A stretch of 5,861 nt of DNA from Opitutales bacterium. GTDB taxonomy: Bacteria; Verrucomicrobiota; Verrucomicrobiae; Opitutales; CAG-312. The notes under the pieces are model-generated. The model had not been told where the DNA came from and ran no database searches. It saw only the letters and a program-made list of their open reading frames with translations. Shown in pieces: positions 1-5,861 of this stretch; within the stretch, counting starts at the first letter, position 1, and every line of letters starts with the position of its first letter. Position numbers and translations under genes: made by a program. The stretch is from positions 1 through 5,861 of the forward strand of contig JAGAOA010000110.1 of the NCBI GenBank assembly GCA_017623955.1, in the 5' to 3' direction.

Positions 1-177
1 ATCTCCACCTTGAATCATAAAATCTTTAATTACACGGTGAAAAATTATACCATCGTAATAACCTTTTTTTGCTAGAGTTGTGAAGTTTTCGCAAGTTTTA
101 GGTGCTACTTCTGGATAGAGCTTAATTTTAATATCTCCTTGATTTGTCTTAATTGTTACGAAAGTTTCGTTTGCCAT
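1..177 (-). CDS. Cyclophilin-type peptidyl-prolyl cis-trans isomerase (N-terminal part, cut by window edge)
   Basis: This enzyme catalyses cis-trans isomerisation of peptide bonds before proline and so assists protein folding. The ATG at 177 opens a frame that stays open to base 1, giving the first 59 residues. The start [20 protein letters not shown] is the usual first beta hairpin of small bacterial cyclophilins, followed by [11 protein letters not shown]. The signature [14 protein letters not shown] covers residues 46-59. R48, F53, M54 and Q56 correspond to catalytic-pocket residues R55, F60, M61 and Q63 of human cyclophilin A. There is no signal peptide, so it is probably cytoplasmic (PpiB-like), and roughly two thirds of a normal 150-200 aa protein lies outside the window. 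It starts 4 bases after the ilvB stop codon with its own ribosome site, so it is probably co-transcribed with ilvB. The family call is secure; the choice between ppiA and ppiB symbols is not. Confidence 0.95.
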   Translation of the reverse strand, partial: MANETFVTIKTNQGDIKIKLYPEVAPKTCENFTTLAKKGYYDGIIFHRVIKDFMIQGGD

Positions 178-181
178 TTTG

Positions 182-1972
182 TTATTCCTTGATTGGTTTA
201 ATTGTGATTATTTCTTCTGCCGATTTGCCTGGCGGAATGAAAGGTAAAACGTGTTCATCGTGTTCTGTTACAACTTCTAGCAAGTATGGTGATTTTGAGG
301 CAAGCATTTTTTCGATTGCACTAGCCAAGTCTTCCTTTTTCCATACTCTAGCTGTTTCCCACGAATATCCTTCTGCAATTTTGCAATAATTTGGATAAAT
401 TGCATCTAGATTTTCTGGTCCACCCATATTGTTTGGATCGAGCGACAATACTGTGTTTGCGTGATTCCCCTTGTAAAGAAGATCTTGCCACTGCATAACC
501 ATTCCTAAGAACTGATTATTTATAAGTAGAACTTTAACGGGGATTTTCTCCGCAACAGCCGTTGCCATTTCTTGAATGTTCATTTGGAAAGAGCCATCGC
601 CATCTATATCTACAACCTCCGCTTTAGGATTTGCAACTTTTGCACCTAATGCAGCAGGCAGACCAAAGCCCATTGTTCCAGCCCCAAGTGAACTGATGAA
701 TTGACGTGGATGAGAAAAAACATAATTTTGTGGAGTCCACATTTGATGTTGTCCAACGCCAGTAGCAATAGTGAGCTTACCCTTACTTACTTTGTAAAGT
801 GTTGATATTGCTTCTTGTGCTGTTATATGTTTGCGATTTCTATAAGCAAATGGGTAATGGAATTTTTCTTTCCATTCTCCGATTTTTTGCAACCATTCTT
901 TTACATCTGGTTTTGCTATTTTAGATTTTTTTGAAAGTTCTATTAGACGCCTTAATGCATATTTTACATCAGAATTTACAGCACATACAACTTTTACATT
1001 CTTGTTGTGTTCTGCAACATCAATATCTATATGTATAATCTTTGCATTTGGTGCAAATTTGCCTACTGCACCTGTTACACGATCTGAAAATCTTGTTCCT
1101 ACCGCAATCAAAAGATCTGATTCGTAAACGGCTCTGTTTCCTACATGTGTACCGTGCATACCAAACCAGTACAAATTCTTTTCAGCAGATGGATCGGCGG
1201 CACCTATTCCCATTAGCGTTGTAGCTACTGGAATATTAAGCATATCTGTAAATTCTCTCAACTCTTTTGTGGCATCTGACGAGATTATTCCACCTCCAGA
1301 ATACACAACAGGGCGTTTTGCTTTAGAGATAAGGTTTAGAATTTCTATCAATTCTTCATCTTTAGCATTTGGAATTTTTGCCAAACCTGGAATATCAACT
1401 TTTACATTGAAGTTTGGTTCAAATATTTTTTGTTGAATATCTTTTGGCAAGTCGATTACAACAGGTCCTGGTCGCCCAGATTTTGCAATGAGAAATGCTT
1501 CTTTTATTATCTGTGGAAGATCTTCGGCATTTAATACTAGATAACTATGTTTTACCACTGGAAGTGTCATCCCAAAAACGTCTGTTTCTTGGAAAGCACT
1601 CTTTCCAATCAGCGATTGAAATACTTGCCCTGTGATAGCTACCAATGGAATACTATCCATAAAAGCATCTGAAATTGCAGTTAACAAGTTCATTGCTCCA
1701 GGTCCACTAGTTGCCATACAAACGCCAACCTTACCTGATGCACGGGCGTATCCTTGTGCCATAAAACCGCAACCTTGTTCATGACGTGGAAGTATTACGC
1801 GAATTTTTTTCGAGCGTGAAAAGGCATCATGCAAGTCGATTGATGAACCACCAGGATAAGCGAAAAGTGTATCCACACCTTCGTTTTCCAAACATTTCAC
1901 TAATACGTCAGCTCCCTTCATTAAGGGTTGAGTCTTGTTCGGAGTAGATGGTGCTTTCTTTATCTTTTTCAT
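182..1972 (-). CDS. ilvB: Acetolactate synthase (acetohydroxyacid synthase), large catalytic subunit
   Basis: This enzyme condenses two pyruvates to acetolactate, or pyruvate with 2-oxobutyrate to acetohydroxybutyrate, the first common step of valine, leucine and isoleucine synthesis. Its 596 residues are the full family length. The N-terminal TPP domain (about 18-185) carries the catalytic glutamate E65 in [15 protein letters not shown] and then [10 protein letters not shown] (87-96). The central domain (about 205-345) has VYSGGGII and [15 protein letters not shown], the latter typical of the anabolic, FAD-containing type rather than catabolic AlsS. The C-terminal TPP domain has GDGS (458-461) through NN (485-486), the thiamine diphosphate/magnesium motif, then [10 protein letters not shown] with W495. 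The ATG at 1972 is the first in-frame start after an upstream stop at 2017-2015. Met18 (MKGADVLV) is where most homologues begin, so residues 1-17, rich in Lys and Pro, are an extension or Met18 is the true start. Neither start has a clear Shine-Dalgarno. No ilvN regulatory subunit gene is adjacent. Confidence 0.97.
   Translation of the reverse strand: MKKIKKAPSTPNKTQPLMKGADVLVKCLENEGVDTLFAYPGGSSIDLHDAFSRSKKIRVILPRHEQGCGFMAQGYARASGKVGVCMATSGPGAMNLLTAISDAFMDSIPLVAITGQVFQSLIGKSAFQETDVFGMTLPVVKHSYLVLNAEDLPQIIKEAFLIAKSGRPGPVVIDLPKDIQQKIFEPNFNVKVDIPGLAKIPNAKDEELIEILNLISKAKRPVVYSGGGIISSDATKELREFTDMLNIPVATTLMGIGAADPSAEKNLYWFGMHGTHVGNRAVYESDLLIAVGTRFSDRVTGAVGKFAPNAKIIHIDIDVAEHNKNVKVVCAVNSDVKYALRRLIELSKKSKIAKPDVKEWLQKIGEWKEKFHYPFAYRNRKHITAQEAISTLYKVSKGKLTIATGVGQHQMWTPQNYVFSHPRQFISSLGAGTMGFGLPAALGAKVANPKAEVVDIDGDGSFQMNIQEMATAVAEKIPVKVLLINNQFLGMVMQWQDLLYKGNHANTVLSLDPNNMGGPENLDAIYPNYCKIAEGYSWETARVWKKEDLASAIEKMLASKSPYLLEVVTEHDEHVLPFIPPGKSAEEIITIKPIKE
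186..190 (-). promoter_or_regulatory. Ribosome binding site of the cyclophilin gene
   Basis: On the minus strand AAGGA lies 8 bases before the ATG at 177. It sits inside the last codons of ilvB (the Lys-Glu codons just before its stop), so termination on ilvB and initiation on the isomerase gene are tightly packed. This supports both the chosen start and an ilvB-isomerase operon. Confidence 0.75.
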
Positions 1973-2028
1973 AATTTTTTTAGTGTTTTGTTGTTTGTTC
2001 GCATATTTATGTTTTTATGCGAAGCCAT
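1969..2028 (-). CDS. Possible 19-residue leader ORF overlapping the ilvB start
   Basis: An ATG at 2028 opens 19 codons ([19 protein letters not shown]) that end in TGA at 1971-1969. The stop overlaps the ilvB start as ATGA, a geometry often seen in translational coupling. The ATG lies about 3 bases downstream of the transcription start expected from the TATAAT at 2043-2038, so it would be nearly leaderless. The inverted repeat at 1998-2023 lies entirely inside it. Against a classical attenuator, it contains only one Ile, two Leu and no Val, with no run of branched-chain codons. An open frame of this length can easily arise by chance in AT-rich DNA. It is listed because its position relative to promoter, hairpin and ilvB start is suggestive. 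Confidence 0.25.
   Translation of the reverse strand: MASHKNINMRTNNKTLKKL
1998..2023. repeat. Perfect 8-bp inverted repeat in the ilvB leader
   Basis: TTCGCATA (1998-2005) and its exact complement TATGCGAA (2016-2023) flank a 10-base AT-only-plus-one-G loop. It lies 26-51 bases upstream of the ilvB ATG and starts just downstream of the predicted ilvB transcription start. It could be a dimeric repressor operator or an RNA hairpin in the leader. It is not followed by a T run on either strand, so it is not an intrinsic terminator. Confidence 0.6.
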
Positions 2029-2109
2029 AATAAAGCTATTATATGAAACAGAAGTTTATACACACTCTTGAGAATGTAAAGTTTTTTATGCAAAGAAGCA
2101 TAATAAAAG
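2011..2109. repeat. Imperfect direct repeat (copies at 2011-2035 and 2081-2109)
   Basis: Two copies about 70 bases apart share, in order, GTTTTT(T)ATGC, GAAGC and ATAATAAA(A)G. They differ by a T-run length change, a three-base AAA insertion (with one G lost or shifted) and one extra C. Each copy is followed on the plus strand by a TATA-rich element (TATTATA after the first, TTTATA after the second). Read toward ilvB, each therefore looks like a TATA box, a TTATG and a TGCTTC/GGCTTC-type core. The left copy overlaps the predicted ilvB transcription start and half of the inverted repeat. It looks like a local duplication of a promoter/leader module; function unknown. Confidence 0.5.
2038..2043 (-). 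promoter_or_regulatory. Candidate -10 box of the ilvB promoter
   Basis: On the minus strand the sequence reads TATAAT, an exact match to the sigma-70 -10 consensus, 65 bases before the ilvB ATG. Transcription would begin near 2031 and give a leader of roughly 59 bases that contains the inverted repeat. No good TTGACA-like -35 is present at 16-18 bases. The nearest, TTTACA at 2080-2075, is too far away, so an activator or weak -35 recognition would be needed. TATAAT matches also occur by chance in AT-rich DNA. Confidence 0.45.
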
Positions 2110-2201
2110 TTTATAAAAAAAAAGCTGGAAAAATTAGTAATTCTGCTATTGAATAGTCTAATCTTAAAAAGGTGGTATGTTCGCAAAGGGTAATTAGCGA
2201 G

Positions 2202-2229
2202 TTCTTTTTGCGTATACATACGGTATAAT
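2202..2229 (+). promoter_or_regulatory. Candidate promoter of the TPR operon
   Basis: TATAAT at 2224-2229 is an exact -10 consensus. A weak -35 candidate, TTCTTT at 2202-2207, lies 16 bases upstream. Transcription would begin near 2236, only about 10 bases before the first ATG at 2246. The very short untranslated leader fits the absence of a Shine-Dalgarno sequence there. The -10 box is the strong part of this call; the -35 is uncertain. Confidence 0.5.
2211..2222. repeat. 12-bp palindrome between -35 and -10 of the TPR promoter
   Basis: CGTAT-AC-ATACG is a perfect 5-bp inverted repeat with a 2-base centre, ending two bases before the TATAAT box. A protein bound here would block RNA polymerase, so it is a candidate repressor operator. 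It is short, and no second copy was seen in the window. Confidence 0.35.
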
Positions 2230-2245
2230 TTAATAATAAATAGAA

Positions 2246-5200
2246 ATGATGTTTAGAAAATATACTCTGAAAAAGACTGTATCGGTTATTGTTGCAACAA
2301 TAGCATTCTCAAGTGCTATGTATGCTCAAGAAGCTGTCAATATGAGTACAACAGAATTGAAAGATGAAGCTTCTAATTTGGCGAATGCACGCAAATATCT
2401 TGAAGCACGTCCGTACATTGTGGAGCTCATTAAACGTATAGAAAATACTGACGATAAAGCTTTGCGTGCATTGCTTGAACAGTTCTATTACTTTGAAGCT
2501 TATGGCTATCTTCAAGAATATGATGCTAGCGGATCTACAAATAAAAGTTTGGTTGCTAAGGCAATAGATGGTTTCGATAAGGTAATAACAAATTATCCTA
2601 AGGGAGAGTTTGTTATTGACGCTATCAAAATTAAAGCTACATGCTACGAGGCTATTCAGAATTTTGAAAAAGCTGTCGAAACTAGAGCATTGTTGTTGAA
2701 TCCTCCGTTTATGTACAAGCTTACAAACAAGGAACGTTTCGAGCTTGTAAAACGTATTTGTCAGTCGCTTTTCAACAATAGAAAATGGAAGATTGGCGAA
2801 CCTTGGTTTAAAAAACTATTGAACGATTCTGCGTCGTTAGACGACAAAGTTTTCGCGGCATCGGCTTTAATTCAAGGTGCTTTTGCTGAAAAGAAATATG
2901 ATGATGCAAAAAAATATATTCCTTATATGGTTCATAATACCATAGCTAGAAATGACCCTGCGTTGAACATTGAGTTCATTAAAGCCGGCGATGCTCTTGC
3001 TGCTAGAGAAAAATTTAGCGATGCAACTGTATTCTTCAATTTGGTATTCGGTAAAGAAACAATGGTTGCAAATTTTGAAAAGTTTTTGGCTGCGGAAAAT
3101 GCAAAGTTAAAGGCAATTAAACGCTTGAATCCAAATAGTCCATTAGTTACTGATTACGCAAATCAAGTAAAGACTATTGAGTCTATGTTGAAAATTGCCA
3201 AAGGGTTGCCGTCTTTGACTGCTGATATGATGGCAAGAAATGCAAACAATTTTATGCGTACAGAGCGTAACTTTGAAAGTTTTTGGGCTTATTGGCAGTT
3301 GGTTTCTCAATTCCCTAATCATCCAAATGTTGAAGATTTCTATTTCGCATCTATTGTATGTGCATTGCGTGTAAATAAATTAGATACGATGTATGAGATT
3401 AGTAAGGAATATTTATCTAAGTTTAAAGAAGGTCAGTATCAAAAAGATGTTGAACTTGGTATGATTCAGTACTTCCTCAGAAAGAAAGATTATCCAGCTT
3501 TCTTTGCCAATGCAAAAAAATTCATAAGTGATAACGGCGATGAGGCTACTCAATCGAAAGATGTCATTTTTATGATGGGTAAAACTTGGCTGGATATGAA
3601 AAAGTATGATGAACTTATAAAAACATTCACGGGGTACATCAAAAAATATCCAGATTCCATCTTGTCTGAATCTTGCATGTATTGGACTGGTATGGGGTAT
3701 ATGGCTAAGGCAGATTTCCCTAAAGCTATGAAAATGTTCATCAAGATGACTGATAATTTCCCAGTAGGTACATACGTTGAAGATGGTACATATCGTCGTG
3801 GGGTTGCTGCTTTTGGAGCGGGCGATTTTCCTCAAGCAAGAGATACCCTTGAAGAGTTCATTCAAAAATTCCCTAAGAGTAGCTTGCGTGGTGAAGTTGA
3901 ATTCTTCTTGGGTGATATTTATGCAAACGTAAACGAAGTTGCTCTTGCTAAAAAACATTACTTAGAAGTTGAAAAACATACAAAGAGCAGAACGTTTATC
4001 GATAACTCTTATATTCAGTTAGCAAAGTTATTGCACAATCAAGATAAATATAATTCGTATCAAGAAGTGGTAGCTCTTATGGATACATATATTAAAAAGC
4101 ATCCTAAGGGAAAACTATCTGAAGCAGCATATAATAAGGCTAAAGCTTTAGAAATGTTGGGCTTGCCTGCTGATGCATTGATTGAAGTAGAACGTGCTAT
4201 AAAAGAGTATGGAAGCAATTTTAAAGATGATTCTATCGACCGTATGATTTTGGAATACAATAAAATCTACAATACAAATATCGAAAAAATGAAGGCATCG
4301 GTTGAGTTTCTCAAAAAGTTGCTAGTTGATAAAAAGTTATTGGCCGATATGGTTCAGGTTCCAGCTCAACGTTATCGCTATTTCCAAGCTAATAGAAAAA
4401 TTGATCGTCAGTTGTACGAGAAATTTAAACGTGATAATGCGTTTGGTCCTATACTGTTCAAAAACAAAAAAACTTTGAAAGATTTGTTGGCAAAGTATGA
4501 AGCTCAAATTGCTAAATATCCACAACCAACAGAAATTGTCTTTAAGAATATTCTGGAATATGCAAAGCAAAAGAAAGATTTAACATTGCAGTATCGCTTA
4601 ATAATGGGTTTGGATAGTATTGGGAAGCCTGTTAAGTATGATAAAATGTTTACCGATGATGACTTGAAAAAATCTTCGGTTCGTACTTTGGTATGGATTG
4701 GTTTACAAAACGAAAAGTATGGTGCCGATGCCGCACGCAAAGCATACAAAGAAGGTCGCGATAGAGAAGAATTTGAATATGAAATTGATATCCTCTTTGG
4801 TGCGGCAGGATTGGAAGAACGTCAAAAGAAATGGGGCGAAGTTCTAAAGTTGTATACGGCAATTGAAGATGAATTCCCTATGGATCCAAGAGCTGCAAAT
4901 GCAGTTATTCGTAAGGGTGATGCACTAGCTAAACTTGGTAAGAAAGATCAAGCATTTAAAGAATACGAAACTGTGTTGCGTTCTCCTGCATGGCGTGGAG
5001 AATCTCACGCGGAAGCCTTGTTTAAGCTTGGTGAGCTCGCACAGTCGAAAAACGAAAATGACAAGGCTTTGATGTACTATGATCGTTGTTATTTAGGTTT
5101 TGCAAATTGCTACAACTGGACTGGTAAAGCCTTGTTAGCAGCCGCAAAATTAATGTCGCGTGAAGGTAAAGGTGCTGAGGCTAAGGAAATATGTTCAGAA

Positions 5201-5272
5201 TTCTTAAATAATATGTCTAACAAGCAGTCGCCTGAATATGCAGAAATTCAAACATTAAAGGATACTTTATAA
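2246..5272 (+). CDS. Large exported tetratricopeptide-repeat (TPR) protein
   Basis: This is a 1008-residue protein, probably a periplasmic or envelope-associated scaffold. The start MMFRKYTLKK is followed by a hydrophobic stretch (11-26) and a type I signal-peptidase site, AMYA/QE, after residue 27. No further membrane segment, lipobox or outer-membrane anchor is visible. TPR-like helix pairs of the BamD/YbgF kind are clear at about 103-150, 440-660 and 862-990. Their repeats share aromatic/His-Pro turns: TNYPKG, KKYPDS, DNFPVG, QKFPKS, KKHPKG and DEFPMD. YIKKYPDSILSE (464-475) and YIKKHPKGKLSE (615-626) are near-duplicates. The parts at about 150-440 and 680-860 are helical and Lys-rich but less regular. 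There are no catalytic motifs. ATG at 2246 and the adjacent ATG at 2249 are equally possible starts, and neither has a Shine-Dalgarno. The next gene begins one base after the stop, so the two almost certainly form an operon. The specific function is unrecognised; a role in protein-complex or outer-membrane assembly is inference. Confidence 0.93.
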   Translation: MMFRKYTLKKTVSVIVATIAFSSAMYAQEAVNMSTTELKDEASNLANARKYLEARPYIVELIKRIENTDDKALRALLEQFYYFEAYGYLQEYDASGSTNKSLVAKAIDGFDKVITNYPKGEFVIDAIKIKATCYEAIQNFEKAVETRALLLNPPFMYKLTNKERFELVKRICQSLFNNRKWKIGEPWFKKLLNDSASLDDKVFAASALIQGAFAEKKYDDAKKYIPYMVHNTIARNDPALNIEFIKAGDALAAREKFSDATVFFNLVFGKETMVANFEKFLAAENAKLKAIKRLNPNSPLVTDYANQVKTIESMLKIAKGLPSLTADMMARNANNFMRTERNFESFWAYWQLVSQFPNHPNVEDFYFASIVCALRVNKLDTMYEISKEYLSKFKEGQYQKDVELGMIQYFLRKKDYPAFFANAKKFISDNGDEATQSKDVIFMMGKTWLDMKKYDELIKTFTGYIKKYPDSILSESCMYWTGMGYMAKADFPKAMKMFIKMTDNFPVGTYVEDGTYRRGVAAFGAGDFPQARDTLEEFIQKFPKSSLRGEVEFFLGDIYANVNEVALAKKHYLEVEKHTKSRTFIDNSYIQLAKLLHNQDKYNSYQEVVALMDTYIKKHPKGKLSEAAYNKAKALEMLGLPADALIEVERAIKEYGSNFKDDSIDRMILEYNKIYNTNIEKMKASVEFLKKLLVDKKLLADMVQVPAQRYRYFQANRKIDRQLYEKFKRDNAFGPILFKNKKTLKDLLAKYEAQIAKYPQPTEIVFKNILEYAKQKKDLTLQYRLIMGLDSIGKPVKYDKMFTDDDLKKSSVRTLVWIGLQNEKYGADAARKAYKEGRDREEFEYEIDILFGAAGLEERQKKWGEVLKLYTAIEDEFPMDPRAANAVIRKGDALAKLGKKDQAFKEYETVLRSPAWRGESHAEALFKLGELAQSKNENDKALMYYDRCYLGFANCYNWTGKALLAAAKLMSREGKGAEAKEICSEFLNNMSNKQSPEYAEIQTLKDTL
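5257..5262 (+). promoter_or_regulatory. Ribosome binding site of the second exported-protein gene
   Basis: AAAGGA lies inside the final codons of the TPR gene, 11 bases before the ATG at 5274. The spacing is slightly long but usable. It supports the chosen start and translation as the second cistron of one mRNA. Confidence 0.55.
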
Positions 5273-5273
5273 T

Positions 5274-5861
5274 ATGAAACATTCTAAAATTTTAGCATTT
5301 ACACTAGCGGTAGCAGTATATTCAATAGCATTCGCTCAAGATAATAGTGCTACTTCGCAAGCGAACGCTCAAATAGCTACAGCTTCGGCTGATTCTCAAA
5401 AAGACCGTTCTTATACAGATGATTATGTTAGCAAAAAAGCTAGTGTAGTTTACATCGTTGAAGGAAAAGAAAATCCGGCAACATTTAAGGAAATAGTTGG
5501 TAAGAGCGTTGTCTTTGCAGATTCAACTGGTTCTGATATGACAGTTGAACATGGTTCTGCAAATTTTAAATTTTCTTTAAAAATTGATGTTTCTACATGG
5601 CGTAGTGCAAGAGCTTTAGCTCAGAAAGGAGACTTTGAAAATGCTATAAAAGCTATGCGCGATATTGTTTATCCCGCAATTCCTCTAGCTGCTTTGAGTA
5701 AAGATGCTTTCGATGCTAGTGAGTACATTGAACCATTTGTATCTTCTTTAATAGAAACTAATAGATTAGTAGAAGCTTACGCATTTGCAAAAGCTTTGCC
5801 TATCGAAATTACAAACGCGGATGTTATAAAATCGGCTATGGATGTTGCTTATACTTTATCG
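5274..5861 (+). CDS. Exported protein of unknown function with TPR-like helices (N-terminal part, cut by window edge)
   Basis: The frame is open from ATG 5274 to the last base, giving 196 residues with no stop. MKHSKILAFTLAVAVYSIAFA is a clear signal peptide, with cleavage predicted at AFA/QD after residue 21. Residues 22-48 are a low-complexity Ala/Ser/Gln/Asn/Asp linker. Residues 56-106 read as beta strands (ASVVYIVEG, IVGKSVVFADSTG, ANFKFSLKIDV). From about 109 onward there are amphipathic helix pairs of TPR/Sel1-like type (ARALAQKGDFENAIKAM, then SSLIETNRLVEAYAFAKAL). The ATG comes one base after the TPR gene's stop, so the two are co-transcribed and probably act in the same compartment. 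Codon and base use match the upstream gene. I do not recognise the family; partnership with the upstream TPR protein is inferred from operon position and shared export. Confidence 0.85.
   Translation, partial: MKHSKILAFTLAVAVYSIAFAQDNSATSQANAQIATASADSQKDRSYTDDYVSKKASVVYIVEGKENPATFKEIVGKSVVFADSTGSDMTVEHGSANFKFSLKIDVSTWRSARALAQKGDFENAIKAMRDIVYPAIPLAALSKDAFDASEYIEPFVSSLIETNRLVEAYAFAKALPIEITNADVIKSAMDVAYTLS

Noticed and set aside
153..389. 78-codon plus-strand open frame over the ilvB 3' end and cyclophilin start
   Set aside because: It is antisense to two confident genes and has no family resemblance; its hydrophobic start is the complement of the ilvB tail.
1998..2023. Inverted repeat considered as a rho-independent terminator
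   Set aside because: The stem is only 8 bp with 3 GC pairs, and no T run follows it in either direction; it also lies upstream of ilvB rather than at a gene end.
1969..2028. Leader ORF considered as a classical branched-chain amino-acid attenuator peptide
   Set aside because: The peptide has no cluster of Leu, Val or Ile codons and no terminator hairpin follows it; it is kept only as a possible coupling ORF.
2115..2123. Run of nine A residues considered as a terminator tail for minus-strand transcription
   Set aside because: No stable GC-rich stem precedes the T run on the minus strand; the nearby AATTA-G-TAATT palindrome is too weak.
2007..2219. 70-codon open frame on the minus strand in the intergenic region
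   Set aside because: It has an aromatic- and Lys-rich composition from AT-rich DNA, no ribosome site, and overlaps the predicted ilvB promoter, direct repeats and inverted repeat.
3413..3958. 181-codon open frame on the minus strand inside the TPR gene
   Set aside because: It lies wholly antisense to a well-supported coding frame, its product is Phe/Ile/Ser/Cys-rich with no recognisable domain, and it matches what a Lys/Glu-rich helical gene leaves on the opposite strand.

Overview
The window looks like a piece of an AT-rich bacterial chromosome with two divergent transcription units. The standard code reads cleanly. Exported TPR proteins with Ala-Gln signal-peptidase sites, and an anabolic acetolactate synthase with [14 protein letters not shown] and SGPGAMNL active-site variants, recall the Planctomycetes-Verrucomicrobia-Chlamydiae (PVC) group, perhaps a low-GC, host-associated Verrucomicrobiota/Opitutales-like lineage. 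That placement is an impression from family memory and is not proven by the sequence.

Layout. The minus strand, read right to left from an intergenic region at 1973-2245, carries ilvB (acetolactate synthase large subunit, 596 aa, 1972 to 182). Four bases later comes a cyclophilin-type peptidyl-prolyl isomerase that runs off the left edge (177 to 1). The plus strand carries a 1008-aa secreted TPR protein (2246-5272). One base later comes a second exported protein (5274 onward), which runs off the right edge after 196 codons.

The 273-bp divergent intergenic region is the most structured non-coding part. It holds a TATAAT box for each direction, an 8-bp perfect inverted repeat in the ilvB leader, and a 12-bp palindrome squeezed against the -10 box of the TPR operon. 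It also holds an imperfect direct duplication of about 25-29 bp, and a 19-codon leader ORF whose stop overlaps the ilvB start as ATGA. The first genes of both units lack a Shine-Dalgarno sequence, whereas both second genes have an AAGGA-type site.

Functionally, ilvB makes acetolactate or acetohydroxybutyrate for branched-chain amino acids, and its regulatory subunit gene ilvN is not adjacent. The isomerase is probably a co-transcribed housekeeping foldase. The plus-strand pair probably forms an envelope (periplasmic) TPR scaffold or assembly module. In related bacteria such genes are often near ExbB/ExbD/TonB-type energy transduction genes, but nothing of that kind lies inside this window. 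No RNA genes, mobile elements, CRISPR arrays or convincing intrinsic terminators were seen.
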